A stretch of DNA of 49,608 nt from Welwitschia mirabilis (Eukaryota; Gnetophyta; Gnetopsida; Welwitschiales). Under the pieces are notes generated by a model. It had not been told where the DNA came from, ran no database searches, and worked only from the letters and a program-made list of their open reading frames with translations. Numbering within the stretch: position 1 is the first letter of the stretch; each line of letters starts with the position of its first letter. A program made the translations under genes and the position numbers. The stretch covers positions 45,027,504 through 45,077,111 of the forward strand of contig JBOZIK010000001.1 of assembly GCA_051453625.1 (NCBI GenBank), written 5' to 3'. Of the stretch, positions 24,639 through 35,789 are shown in pieces.

Positions 24639-25359
24639 TTAAAACCTTATTTGAAAAACCTTCTTTTTAAAAAAGAAAAAGTACTAAAGTAATAATATTT
24701 AAAAAATAATTTTACACTCATTAAGTAGGTCTCTTTTTTAAAAGAATATAAAATGTCATAATTTGAAAAAAAAGAAAATAGAAAATATTACCCTAAAAGA
24801 ATTTACACTTCATCAGTATTTTCTTGTCACAAAATTTGTCATTTATTCTACCTCCTAAGTTAAATGTTTGCATACTCCTAAATTCTTGAAAATAAGAAAA
24901 CATGAGAAAGAATAATGAACCTAAGATTTTTATGTGAAGTTGTTCCACTATAATGCTGAAAGAACTTAAGCCCAAGAAAACAAATGTATAATTAAAAGTA
25001 AAATTACATATCTATTTCCTACTTAAAATAGATAAATAATTGTACCTACTATTGCATTTAATTTGCACATTTGAAGAGACTAAAAATTTTTACCATAAAA
25101 TAGTTGAAAATGGAATCATTCCACATGGGTGTTGATGTAGAAAATAAATGACATGATGGCAAGGATGATAATAAGAGAAATAGTTGACATGAAATGGATA
25201 TCATGGAGTCTAACATGGGATAGGTGACATGGAAATAAGACGTTTGCTAATTTTTCATGAGGGTTATCCAGAATGAGGAGGAGGTCATTGAGTTTCATTT
25301 TAAGTAATAGGTTGGAAAAATATGATATTGTATTTAAGTGGTTACTGCTCTCTGCAACA
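24639..25359. other. AT-rich intergenic sequence
   Basis: No gene seen. 25116-25300 repeats words such as GACATG and ATGACATGATGG, a texture common in plant LTRs, but no termini were found. Confidence 0.4.
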
Positions 25360-25490
25360 AAAGGATTTGACGAGGATCATTAAAAACTCTTAAGTTCTCA
25401 ATAGGAATCATTGAATCCATTATGGAGCTAGCAAAGGATTTGAAGGGGGTTATTAAGAACTCAAAAGTTCTTGATGGGTTCCTTTGAATC
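25360..25490 (+). repeat. Two-unit direct repeat, ~73-bp period
   Basis: 25360-25418 and 25433-25490 share AAAGGATTTGA, then ATTAA(A/G)AACTC..AAGTTCT and a common end CC..TTGAATC. The period is close to that of the larger array at 25627. Confidence 0.75.
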
Positions 25491-25626
25491 TTAGCCATTT
25501 AAATATAATTAACTAAGATTAAAGAAAGGAGCACAACCATGTAAAGAAAACATAGTGAAAAGTTAATAGAAGACTTCCAGAAAAGGAACCCATTCTTTAG
25601 TAATAGGTTTTTTTAATAAACAATAT

Positions 25627-25958
25627 GTTAACTTGAATTCTGACTCAAAGTTTTAACTTTAAGCTAGGGTTAGTCAACATTCTAAACTTGCCTCATAATG
25701 GCTTAGCTTAAAACCTAATTCAAAGTTTTAACTTTGAGCTAGTATTAGTTAACCTTACAAACTTGCATCACAATGGCTTAACCTGAATCTTACTTAAAGT
25801 TTTAACTTTAAGTTAGTATTATATAACTAAATGATATTGTTTTATGTAGGCTTAAATAATATAAAATTTAGAAAGACAAATTTTTTCATTTATTAAGTTA
25901 ACTTAAAATCTTACTTAAAGTTCCAACTTTGAGTTAGTGTTAGTTAACTAGATAAATC
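25627..25958 (+). repeat. Degenerate tandem array, ~75-bp unit, about four copies
   Basis: Each unit carries a core like CAAAGTTTTAACTTTAAGCTA followed by a GTTAGTYAAC-type word. Cores sit near 25645, 25720, 25793 and 25915, and ATAATGGCTTA or CAATGGCTTA marks unit ends. Spacing is ~75 bp, except for one interrupted by a 40-bp AT-rich insert. The array lies ~600 bp upstream of the + strand ORF remnant at 26543 and may be the upstream or LTR region of that element. Confidence 0.75.
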
Positions 25959-26542
25959 TATTCCATAATTATAGCTCATAATAATGTTCTATTAAAGGAA
26001 AAACATAGGTAACATTTATTTTCTTATTCTCCTTTGAAAATACATTCGCTTTCTACATACCAATAATCATGTTTTCATAACATTACCTAGGGTTTTTTTA
26101 ATTTAAGAAAATTTCAAGATTTTAATTAATCACTTACAAATAATGATGACAACAAAATTTAATGGATTCCTGGAAGGACTTGCAACTTGGAAAAAATGGA
26201 GCTAATCATAAATTGAGATGAAGTTCTAACTCCAGGTTAAACCTTGATTAGTTTGGGATTCCCCAAATTCTATCTTGACATGAAGATCGTTGTTGTATAC
26301 TTGGCACATATCAGATGATAAATATAATAGGTATGTAATTTCTTAGAAATTTTTTACTTCATTACTAAACACATGTACATTGAGTATCTCAAGATAAATC
26401 ATACTTATCAACCACATTAAATAATACTTTTGCTATAAATTTCATTCCTTTATATTAACCATTCATCATTCTCGATACTGAGTCTTAGAGTTTCTTCACT
26501 CAATCCTATTCAATCCTTACCATTCCTTCCTATTCAATTCTT

Positions 26543-27290
26543 ATGGCATCCACTCCCTCTTACTCTTTCATTACTACTTTAGATGTTAAAAAAGTAAAAC
26601 ATTTCCTTTTTAACTTAGATTTTATGCAAATTGATATGTTTATTAGAAGTGTAGAACCACAATTACTATTAGGTCTAATTATTAGTCTAAAATGAGGTGT
26701 AATACTCATTATATTTTGGTTATAAGTTAACTACTAAGGTCTTAGATACATTGGATATCTGTATTACTAAAACTCATAGAGAACACTTTGAGAATGAGGT
26801 CATTCCTTTAAGTTTTAGTTCTATGATCCATCATTTGGTGGTCGCATATCTGAGGGTTAGGATAGAATAATAACTTTAGCAACTTAATCAAGGAGAGTTA
26901 GCTTATGATGTTTCCTTAGATAAACTAGCTAAATGAATGCAAGTATTAGAAAATAAAGTTAATTAGCTTCAAGGTGTAAATCTTTCACTTAGTCTAGCTA
27001 CAAACATTTAAAAAAACGATATGGAATGTAAAGCCTTACAAGAATTTTTAGTGAGCTTACCCTAAATAAATAAGCATGTTGTTAGAATTTTTAAGTGAAA
27101 TGCACCTATTGCAACTAGGTAATATATCTACAAGGTCATCCAAGATCCGATATTCTAATAGAAAGAATAAGTTCTTCAATCATTTTAAGAATTAAGTTGC
27201 TTTAGCAAAGTGATTTATTTTTTAACTTCAAGTAGTTTGAACAAGGATTTTATTATGTTTATGAGGGATGATGTAATAAATTTCTTTATC
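26543..27290 (+). pseudogene. Unidentified gag-like ORF remnant
   Basis: I do not recognise this protein. An ATG at 26543 opens MASTPSYSFITTLDVKKVKH and continues through NLDFMQIDMFIRSVEPQLLL. After a frameshift near 26690 the second frame gives YKLTTKVLDTLDICITKTHR, HFENEVIPLSFSSMIHHLVV and AYLRVRIE. A heptad-like segment (LDKLAK, MQVLENKVN, LQGVNLSLSLATN) follows, before the frame decays near 27290. The start context is C-rich with TC repeats (26500-26540), and an AATAAA-like TCTAATAAAG lies just past the end (~27289). The architecture, a helical domain then a coiled coil, would suit a gag-type protein, but no zinc knuckle is visible. Confidence 0.4.
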
Positions 27291-28064
27291 TAATAAAGTT
27301 TTTTTTATTTTGTTTCAAATAAATTTATCTTATTACTACTTTTATTTGCTTATGATTATATTAATTTAATTAAAGGAAATTTATACTAAATAACTTATCA
27401 AATTGTTAACATATTCAAAACGACTTTAAAACTATGAAGTTTTACTCTTTGCTAAAATAAAGTTTAATGATCTTGCATGATATTGAATTAAAGTTCTTTA
27501 GATTCACAATCCATCACATACTAGAACAAATTCTTTCTTTTTTTTTTTAACATATAAGTTGTAATACATAATTGAGGACTTAATAACTAGCTATGTCTCA
27601 GATGACTCTTAGGGTACGACTATTTGAGGAGAGTGCAAACACTATGAGAGGAGAAAGGACCTACAAGATTTTCAAAATCTAGATCATGGTCAACTAACCC
27701 CTTAGTGGAATTCTCATAAAGGTCCCTCTTAAGAATATTTGCCTCAGTGCACTTGCAGTAGAACATTATGTGTTTTTTCTTATATTCATCAGAAGATATT
27801 CTATCATGTGATGGAATGTATCTCTTTATCATCTTAATAAGGATAATGCACTGTCTCCTATTGAATACTTATCAAGTTAGCTTTTAATTTTAGAATCATT
27901 AAATTTATCTTGAATAACTTAATAAATTAATAGCTTGAATAAACTTTAAAGAAATACACATCCTTTATTATCTAGTTTAAATAATGTTTTTATCTTATAA
28001 GTAGAGTGAAAGTAATATTTCCATCCTATTAGGATTTTCTAAATAATAAAGTAAAGATTTATGA
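27291..28064. other. Sequence downstream of the Tat-like integrase
   Basis: AT-rich. 27637-27760 resembles 35040-35165 (shared AGAGGAG.AAGGACCTA, then TGACCCCYYAGTGGARTTC-type words). Both lie downstream on the minus strand of an integrase C-terminus, so this is probably a 3' region common to related Ty3/gypsy elements. The 70-codon minus frame at 27620-27832 is unsupported as a gene. Confidence 0.45.
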
Positions 28065-28865
28065 CTGTAATACATTTTTATTCTCTATTCATTAACTTGG
28101 TAGGTTACCTTCTCATCAGAATCATATACCTCTATGGTTACATTTCCCAGAGTTTTTATTATGGTATAAGATTCTAGTCAATTATCTTCATATTTCTATT
28201 TTAAATGGATCTTTTTAAGGTCATATATTAGTATAGAATCTCCTATATCAAAATTAATTTTTTTAATTTTATTATCATGACATATTTTAGTTTTTATTAT
28301 ATAAGTTTTTTACACAAAAGAGCTTCTTTTCTGTTTTCATTTAAAATATTTATGTTTTCTATCTATTCATCTTGAGCTATATTCAAATTATACTTTAGAT
28401 CTTTAGCGCATTTAAAGGTCTTTATTTTAAATTCAATTGGCAAAATAGATCTTTTTCCCTAGACTAAATCATATAGTGTAAGTCTTGTGTTATGTTTCTA
28501 AGTTATTCTATAAACCCATAAAGCTTTATTTGATTTTTTAGTCCAATCTATTTTCTTATAATTTATGACTTCCGTTAATAATCTATTAATTTTTTTAATT
28601 AATCATGTAGCTTGGCCATTAGATTAAGGATGATAGGCAGTACAGAGTTTGTAATGGAATTCATGTTTACTTAAGAATTTCTTGAAAATTTCACTAGTAA
28701 AATGAGTTCCTCTGTCAGATATAAGACTTTTGAGGGACTCCAAACTAATAGATAATATTCTTAAGGGAAAAGGTAACTCTGGTTTAAAAAGAATAGTGAG
28801 ATATAGTTTCATCCTCAGCCCATTAAGTAAAATAATCAATGTAAATCAAAATATATTTTTTTTCC
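28065..28865 (-). pseudogene. Ty3/gypsy integrase core and C-terminus, Tat-like
   Basis: DDE integrase fragment. On the minus strand, ILIYIDYFT-stop-WAEDET (~28800-28855) matches the first catalytic Asp region (VDYFTKWVEAE). LISDRGTHFTSEIFKKFL carries the second Asp, and CTAYHP-stop-SNGQAT is the region where the third acidic residue should follow; here QAE reads QAT. Downstream are KIDWTKKSNKALWVYRIT and GKRSILPIEFKIKT (the GPY/F-type module), then DSILIYDLKKIH and a TYQVNE C-terminal motif (family: TFKVNGQRLK). A frameshift lies near 28730 and there are several stops. The 5' side is cut off at ~28865, a few bases from the LTR boundary at 28877. The FT-W-AE context is Tat/Ogre-like, unlike the Athila integrase at 44.5-45.6 kb. 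Confidence 0.85.
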
Positions 28866-28876
28866 CATAAGAGGAA

Positions 28877-30105
28877 TGTTGCAGTGCATATTTATGCAAT
28901 CATTTATGTCCTTTATCCAATCTTGTCAATTACAAATTTGTTGTAAAACATATATACTAGTATAGAGGAAGTGAACTTAAATGTTTTAATCCATTAAAGG
29001 CATATATGAGAAGAAAGAGAATTAATCTTAAGCAAAATATTTTTGTATTTTCTTTAAAGTAGAACAACAATGAAAGNNNNNNNNNNNNNNNNNNNNNNNN
29101 NNNNNNNNNNNNNNNNNNNNNNNNNNNNNNNNNNNNNNNNNNNNNNNNNNNNNNNNNNNNNNNNNNNNNNNNNNNNNNNNNNNNNNNNNNNNNNNNNNNN
29201 NNNNNNNNNNNNNNNNNNNNNNNNNNNNNNNNNNNNNNNNNNNNNNNNNNNNNNGGAAAACATGCAATATTATACTATAAAATGGAAAATACAATGCAGT
29301 GCAACTACTCTAACAGTTTCAACCTTAATAAAGGTTGCCCTTATGATCTATATCAAGTATGAAGCTATCATGAAATCATATTAAACATAAATCATAAGAA
29401 AGATGTACATAAGATAATATATAAGAAAAACAAAGTTTTGATTAAAAGCAAATCAACATTCATGTTATAAAGAAGTAGCACCTCAAGGAAAGAAACATCG
29501 TTGAACATTAAAGAAAAATTCTTTTAGTAACAACAAATGGATCTTCTATCCTTAAATCTCTTATCATGAAAATTTTTAATGCCAAAGAAGATAAAATCAG
29601 AGTAGGGAAAAGGAGGTATTTATTACAATTAAACACTCTAAAAACAACAAATTTAATAGATGTAATAAAAACCCTAATGATGCATAGGATGTGCATGACA
29701 TATTACACAAGTTAGAAGAAGTTTAATGCATTGACTAAAAATACTAATTATCCTGATTATCATTCAAACAATGGTGGAGATGATGCCATATTAAAAGAGG
29801 TTGCATAGTAGCTTTCATTATTGGTATAGTCAGCATCTTTATTAGCGTATAGGTGGTGTCATCCATACTGTCATCTGGATGATGAAGGGAACGACATGCT
29901 CTTAAAGCTCTTCCATTAAGTCAAATGGACTTTGTAGTTCATTAACTCCTCCTTAGAATGTGAAGTATTAGAATTAATCCAAAATGCCTTCAAATATGCT
30001 GGTAATTACATGTTTTCATGATTTTCTCTCTCACTCTCAATAATTATCATTTTTCACTTAAACTCAAAGTAGTCCATCAAAAACATACAATTTGACATCA
30101 CAACA
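28877..30105 (-). repeat. LTR copy 1 of a TGTTG...CAACA family
   Basis: On the + strand it begins TGTTGCAGTGCATATTTATG and ends CATCACAACA, i.e. TG..CA termini with 5-bp inverted ends. It aligns with 30166-31258 along its length. Shared words include TTTATGCAAT, AAGGTTGCCCTTATRATCTA and CTCYTATCATGA. On the minus strand a polypurine-like GGCTAATTTGGAGGCTA abuts the high-coordinate end, which fixes orientation. A near-palindrome GTCATCTGGATGAT sits at 29870-29883. The 178-N gap is at 29077-29254. Confidence 0.75.
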
Positions 30106-30165
30106 TAGCCTCCAAATTAGCCTTGTCAATCTTGATAAAGTTGATGAACAACTATAATTACAAGC
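30106..30165 (-). other. 60-bp spacer with polypurine tract between two LTRs
   Basis: This is the only sequence between LTR copies 1 and 2. Its low-coordinate end is a polypurine-like tract, the same tract found at 31259-31277 beside LTR copy 2. The spacer therefore looks like the extreme 3' tail of an internal region whose remainder is deleted. Confidence 0.65.
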
Positions 30166-31258
30166 TGTTGTAGTGTGTATTTATGCAATGTTTACATCCT
30201 AATTAGAATCCTATTAACCATAAATAATATGCACAAACACAACACACTAATATAGACTGGAGTGACCTAAATATAATAATTCATTAAAGACCAAAATATA
30301 GAAATAAAAGAGTTTCTTTCAAGATGAGAAATACTATAATCTAACCTACAAAAATAACTTGTAATGCATGAAAATAAAATAAAATATACTTATGCAAGGC
30401 TAATCTAGGAAAGAAAATAACAATGCACCTAAACTAACCAAGCAAAACCTTAACACAGGTTGCCCTTATAATCTATATCAGAAGAGAAGATATCACCGAA
30501 TCTCAAGCAAAATAAACTATGAGGGAGAAAATCATTCATACATTGAAGCATAAAAAGAAATGTTTATATTAGAAATTACACCACATCTGTATTACAAAGT
30601 AGCTACATCTCAATGGAGGAAATGCTATCCAACACTAAATAAATGTCTCTCTGAAGGATGGTTCTCTAGCCCCTCGATCTCCTATCATGAGTATGTTAGG
30701 TGCAAATGAAGATGAGGAGAAATCAAGGGGGATACTTCTACTTATTAACTCAAAACATGAAATGAAATAAATAAAAAGGCATGGTTAAATCCTAACCTCC
30801 ATGCAAAAAGGAATCGGAATAAAAGTGGCAAAAGTTAGATGAACATTCAGTGCAAGCGTTACAAATAGTATCATCCAGTTGATCGTTTGGATAATAAAGA
30901 AGACAATGTCACCTCATGATCAAATCCTTATTGACTGCTAGTCAAACCTTAGTTAGCATCTAGTTAGCATGATCATCCATCATGTTGTTTGAACGATCAC
31001 ATGGACGATANNNNNNNNNNTAGCCTTCAATAAATCTTCAATTAGTGCAATAGCCTTATTATTTGCAATAAGTTATCATCTGAAATACAAATTATTTATA
31101 TTTTCTCAGAATGCTTGTAATTTATTAAGAAAATTACATATTTCCATCCTTTTAATCCCAGTTTTTAATTATCATGAAAACCAAGCATTTACCTATTAAT
31201 TTACCTGCAAAACAACTCAGAATACCTTATCAAATATACATAAGTTGGCGGTGCAACA
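30166..31258 (-). repeat. LTR copy 2 of the TGTTG...CAACA family
   Basis: It begins TGTTGTAGTGTGTATTTATG and ends GGCGGTGCAACA on the + strand. It is homologous to copy 1 and diverged enough to be a real second copy. It contains RTCATCCA-type motifs near 30870 and 30985 and a 10-N gap (31011-31020). Confidence 0.75.
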
Positions 31259-31277
31259 TAGCCTCCATTTAGCCTTA
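31259..31277 (-). promoter_or_regulatory. Polypurine tract before LTR copy 2
   Basis: The minus strand reads TAAGGCTAAATGGAGGCTA immediately before the LTR start TGTTGCACC. The same tract occurs at 30106-30122. Its position marks LTR copy 2 as a 3' LTR and the sequence to the right as internal. Confidence 0.6.
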
Positions 31278-31788
31278 TTAGTCCCTGAGAAAACCCAGTA
31301 GTAAACCACATTTGCCAGCCAACTTATTAGATAATAAAAACAACTAGGATACCTAAAGAAATTATCTTAAAAATATTTAAAGAATATTTCAGAGATAGAC
31401 TGGATTTTTAAAAAATTAGAAACACTGAACAGAAACACTTGTGAAGCATTAGAGATTAGTTGTCTTATATGATTATCCAGATGATATAGGGGACAATTAG
31501 CTCTGCAAAGGGTTTTCAAAACTATAACCTACAATAGAAATTGATTTTTTTAGATAATTAATTAATCATGATAAATAGACCTCCACTGTGATAAACGTCA
31601 AATATAAAGATTTGCCCTAAGTACAATGCAATTCTCATCATATAAATCAAAATATAATCATCTAAAAGTCAAAGAGAAATAGTACATCATATAGATAAGA
31701 AATGATATGTCTATATAATAATGAGAGCTTTTAGTAAAAAAAAAGGTGTAGAAGGGGAGATATAAAATATAATGCAAAATAACTTCCC
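31278..31788. other. 3' untranslated internal region
   Basis: No gene seen between the accessory ORF stop and the polypurine tract. An ATTATCCAGATGAT near-palindrome is at 31472-31485, of the kind also found in this LTR family. Confidence 0.45.
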
Positions 31789-32907
31789 TTATCTACGAAT
31801 AATGAACTCTAGTTCAATAACTGGCTTAAGAGTAGGGGGAAAAGAATGAGGATGCTCAGGATCTATGGGGAGACAAATATCAAGGGATGCTATAATAGAC
31901 CTGACTATCTCATTACCTTGGACACGCACCAACTCTATAATATCTACAGTCACACTCTACTGAATGGAGAAAATGCACTAGTACATGTCCATCATCTGAT
32001 CCTTTATGTGATGTACTCTTCTCTTGATAGATATGATCCGTTGCTTAACTCTCTACTCAAAGGTCTGAAACTTCTAATTAATAAAACCTCTAATGGTCTT
32101 GGTAGTCTCAGCCAAAAGGACCTGGATCTGCTCTAATGAAGCTCCAACTTTAGATCTCTATACCTGATGTTTCTCTTCCTTTCCTAGGACCTATATACTC
32201 ATATCTTGTAAATAGTAAGCATAAGTCTGAATATGTGAGATACATCACTTACCTAGGGGCTATGGTATCCTAAATCATCTAAATAAAGCTGAGAGGATAT
32301 GTGGATAACCAAGTGTTTGTAGATGTCATGTCTCAATGATAGATCTAAGTCTTCTCCAAGTAAAGATAGATAAATCCATGTGCTCTCTTTGACAGAAAGC
32401 TACTAGAATCTATAAATGTGTGATCATAGTATGATTGTTATGGTATGATGGACTAATGTTATAAATTAATCCTCTGTGCAAAAATTTGTATGAAGGGATC
32501 AGCTGGGTAACATTTACCCCCTGTTGATCAGTGGTCAAATCTGCTGAAATGTCTAAAATGATACCATAAGCTCGACGCTCCTTTGTCCCACCAGCTAAAT
32601 GAATATGCAAGCTCCCAAATCCTCCAAGATTTGTGATGACTGCAATGTAAGATGAAAGGATATCTATCTCATGGTCTCGAATGTATGCAACGATTATGTC
32701 ATGTAGCTAACCATGAGTGTCTAGTTGCCTCTCTATATGCATGGTGTCATACAACTCTCTCATCTCAGAAGCATAATATGCACCATGCACATCTATGATC
32801 CATCTAAGTTGTAACTCTATTAATCTCTGATCAACCTCTGGCTCTATGTAGCTCATGAAATTTGCAAAGTGTCTCTTGACACGAATTCTAGCTATCTGTA
32901 TGCTCAA
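31789..32907 (-). pseudogene. Accessory ORF, putative plant transposon protein domain type
   Basis: One minus-strand frame runs about 373 codons from 32907 to a TAA at 31789-31791, with roughly a dozen in-frame stops, most explicable as Gln or Trp codons after C-to-T change. Readable pieces in order: SIQIARIRVKRHFANFM, RLIELQLRWIIDVHGAYY, LHDIIVAYIRDHEIDIL, VTQLIPSYKFLHRGLIYNIS, MITHLQ-like ILVAFCQREHMDLSI, and LGYPHILSALFR. This is followed by a coiled-coil-like C-terminus (ASLEQIQVLLAETTKTIRGF, RIISIKRRVHHIKDQMMDMY) and a Pro-containing tail. The layout 'P-S-x-H, variable helix, L-(G/P)-(Y/F)-P-x-x-(L/I)' fits my recollection of the plant-transposon-associated domain also seen at 41.2-42.2 kb. 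It lies ~510 bp before the polypurine tract. The function of this family is not known to me. Confidence 0.6.
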
Positions 32908-34256
32908 AGATTGTCCATGTCGAGGTGGTAGTGTGTGGGCTCCGCATGCTATATCTCAGGCTCAACCAAAGGGCCTTCCTCCTACTCTATAGGCTTAGCT
33001 AAAGCATCTGCCTATCTAGATCTATGCATATGTGTCCTACTCAATCATAAACATAAACCAATCATGTGTAAATAGATAAACAAGTCGAAAATGTCACATG
33101 GATGCGTAATAACAACCCCTAAAATCAATGAAAAATTATCAAAAATACTAAAAATATGTTCTAACCCCCTCCCTTACCCCTATAAAGATGCAATGCATCC
33201 TAAATTACCTAATAGTGAGAGAAAAAATAGAGAAAAATAGAAAAAGCCCAAAAACTATGTATGTGATGGGCTGCACAAGCAGTGAAAAATTAAATTACTA
33301 AAATAAAAAATCTAATCTAGTAAATTCATAGAGCACATAGCACTGATCAATTTTGCCTAAAAGACCACTACGATTCAACTTACAGTTCACAAGAAAACGA
33401 GTGCAAAAAGTAAAAACCTAAAAATACCTTATAATACACAAAAATAATCATAACTCAAAAAATACGCAGTAAAATTCCAATCCATAAGTTCCAAAATGAA
33501 GAGCGTAAAAANNNNNNNNNNNNNNNNNNNNNNNNNNNAAAATAATATACATGAAAATAAGAGAAAAATTGAAAAATGGAAGGAGAGAGAAACATACTTC
33601 ATTTTTGTAAATCTAATGAAATTTTGCGAATTTGGCAATAAAATTGAGCAGGACAAGTCCTAAAATTCTAGTACTAGCCAAAAGGTTATCATCTTTTAAA
33701 AGAAGGAAAGAAAATGACGAGATAATAAGTGAAAATAAGGAAAAAGTGTTTGAGCTGCGGTTTTCTTACACTGTCATTCAGTCGTGTCATCCAGATGACA
33801 ACCCTAAGATGCCTGACAGAAAAATTAGGTTGTTGTCCACATAGTGTTATTTGGATGACCATATGAATGATGAAACACCAAAAATATTTTTAGAAGAAAA
33901 ACATTAGCCATGAAAGTTAGGCTCAGATAGGATTATTAAAGTGACAAGTCTGAAAAGGAAAAAGACAGAAACCCAAAAATCACATAGAAAATAATAAAAA
34001 AAAGGAAAACCAAAGGAAAAGGGATAGAAACACCCAAAAGAGAAACTATGGCTGAGGAAAATAGACTATCTAGGTTGAAAACCTATGATAAAGACTAAAT
34101 AAATGTGCCCAAATAGATTATAAAAGCATGACAGACTTAGAACTCCATAACCTACAAGGGAACTCATGAAGATTGTGGAAAAGATGGACTTTAAAATATT
34201 TTTTATGAAAATGCATTTTAAGAAAGACATTTTATCAAGATTGAACAACAAAAAAA
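32908..34256 (-). other. Upstream region of the accessory ORF, no gene seen
   Basis: The ORF frame continues upstream to about 33050, but with many stops. Farther out the sequence is A-rich and non-coding. A GTCATCCAGATGAC near-palindrome at 33786-33799 and a second related word near 33850 match motifs in the TGTTG...CAACA LTR family, so a decayed 5' LTR may be here, but I could not align one. Gaps: 33512-33538 and 34257-34670. Confidence 0.4.
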
Positions 34257-34670
34257 NNNNNNNNNNNNNNNNNNNNNNNNNNNNNNNNNNNNNNNNNNNN
34301 NNNNNNNNNNNNNNNNNNNNNNNNNNNNNNNNNNNNNNNNNNNNNNNNNNNNNNNNNNNNNNNNNNNNNNNNNNNNNNNNNNNNNNNNNNNNNNNNNNNN
34401 NNNNNNNNNNNNNNNNNNNNNNNNNNNNNNNNNNNNNNNNNNNNNNNNNNNNNNNNNNNNNNNNNNNNNNNNNNNNNNNNNNNNNNNNNNNNNNNNNNNN
34501 NNNNNNNNNNNNNNNNNNNNNNNNNNNNNNNNNNNNNNNNNNNNNNNNNNNNNNNNNNNNNNNNNNNNNNNNNNNNNNNNNNNNNNNNNNNNNNNNNNNN
34601 NNNNNNNNNNNNNNNNNNNNNNNNNNNNNNNNNNNNNNNNNNNNNNNNNNNNNNNNNNNNNNNNNNNNNN

Positions 34671-35639
34671 ATAAGGAATAAGGAGAAGATTGTTTACCTA
34701 TCCTAAGGACTAATTTAGCAAACTCCTAAGAAAAACATCATAACATCACCTAAGTAAATATGCATGATAAAATGTATCAACTCCATAAAGTTCATTCAAA
34801 AAGACAGTGGTTATGGTGATATCCAAAGCTTCAAGTATGTAGAATAATGAATGTCAAAACCAAAAGTTACTTAGAGATGAACTCACCTACTTCCACCCCA
34901 CAAACTCACTAAAATCTCCCAAAGTAAAATGATCAAGTGGGAATACTAAGAGTCTAAGAAATAAGCAATTCTTTAATGATACCAGGAACACATTGATCTT
35001 TAACCTCAAAGTGTTTATTTCTTTTGTCATAATAAGGGGAGTGCAACCAATGTTAGAGGAGTAAGGACCTATGAAGTGTGACCAACTGACCCCCCAGTGG
35101 AGTTCCCATAGCTACCAACACTGCCAAACAATCCTCTTGAAAATATTTATCCAAGTGTGATAGGACATCATGGTGACCATGTATTTTTCATTAAAGCACA
35201 AAATACAATAACTTATTGTCATTATTTTTCTTCCTCTATTTTTTTCCTTTTTTCCTTTTTTAAAATAAAATTCCCACATGATCATACAATTAGAAAAAGA
35301 CAAAGGTGAACAAGTGATATAAAAGATAGAAAAAAACACTTCCAAATAACTTAATATTTAAACATCATTTAAAAAAACACAAGAAGCTAAGGAATCTTCC
35401 TTTAAATAAAGCCCATCGACATGGGAATGTCTCAAGATTAGGTGAATCCAATCTTACCACCTATAAATACCTAAGTATAAAACTAGTCATAATACTTCAC
35501 AAAGTAATACAAAAGTTAAGTTTGAAAGATGATTAGGTAATATTATAATATTCAACCAAAGGAAAAAAAGAACTTAGACAATGATAGGAAGGAAATCCTC
35601 CTCACTGAGGGAAAAACCTCTAAAATAAGTGCTTCTACC
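34671..35639 (-). other. 3' region after an Athila-like integrase, no gene seen
   Basis: It lies downstream, on the minus strand, of the integrase tail at 35640-35789. 35040-35165 shares the AGAGGAGTAAGGACCTA and GGAGTTCCCATA words with 27637-27760. Other small frames here, including the one at 35112-35345, have no support. Confidence 0.4.
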
Positions 35640-35789
35640 ATGTTTACAATTGCATCTAAAGATTCCTCATATAATTTCAACTGTTGCTCATTAACCTTCT
35701 GAATCTCTTTATTTTCCAAATCTAAAATTTCAACTGAGCCATTAAAATGCACTTTCTTTACAAGATAAAGACCTAACCATTTAGAGGTA
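35640..35789 (-). pseudogene. Integrase C-terminal tail, Athila-like, far side of nested copia
   Basis: The minus strand gives SKWLGLYLVKKVHFNGSVEI, then LDLENKEIQKVNEQQLKLYE. This matches the integrase C-terminal module (SRWSGPF.V..VFPHGAVE.. and TFKVNGQRLK.Y). It is cut off by the 500-N gap at 35790. The integrase at 44.5-45.6 kb stops just before this module, where the copia 3' LTR ends. The simplest reading is one gypsy integrase split by the copia insertion. It is nearly free of stops, unlike most fragments here. Confidence 0.8.

Noticed and set aside
25627-25958. CRISPR-like array
   Set aside because: Units are contiguous and degenerate, without unique spacers, in a plant nuclear context.
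27620-27832. 70-codon minus frame as a gene
   Set aside because: Its DNA resembles 35040-35165, but the frame is not conserved there, so it is treated as a non-coding 3' region.
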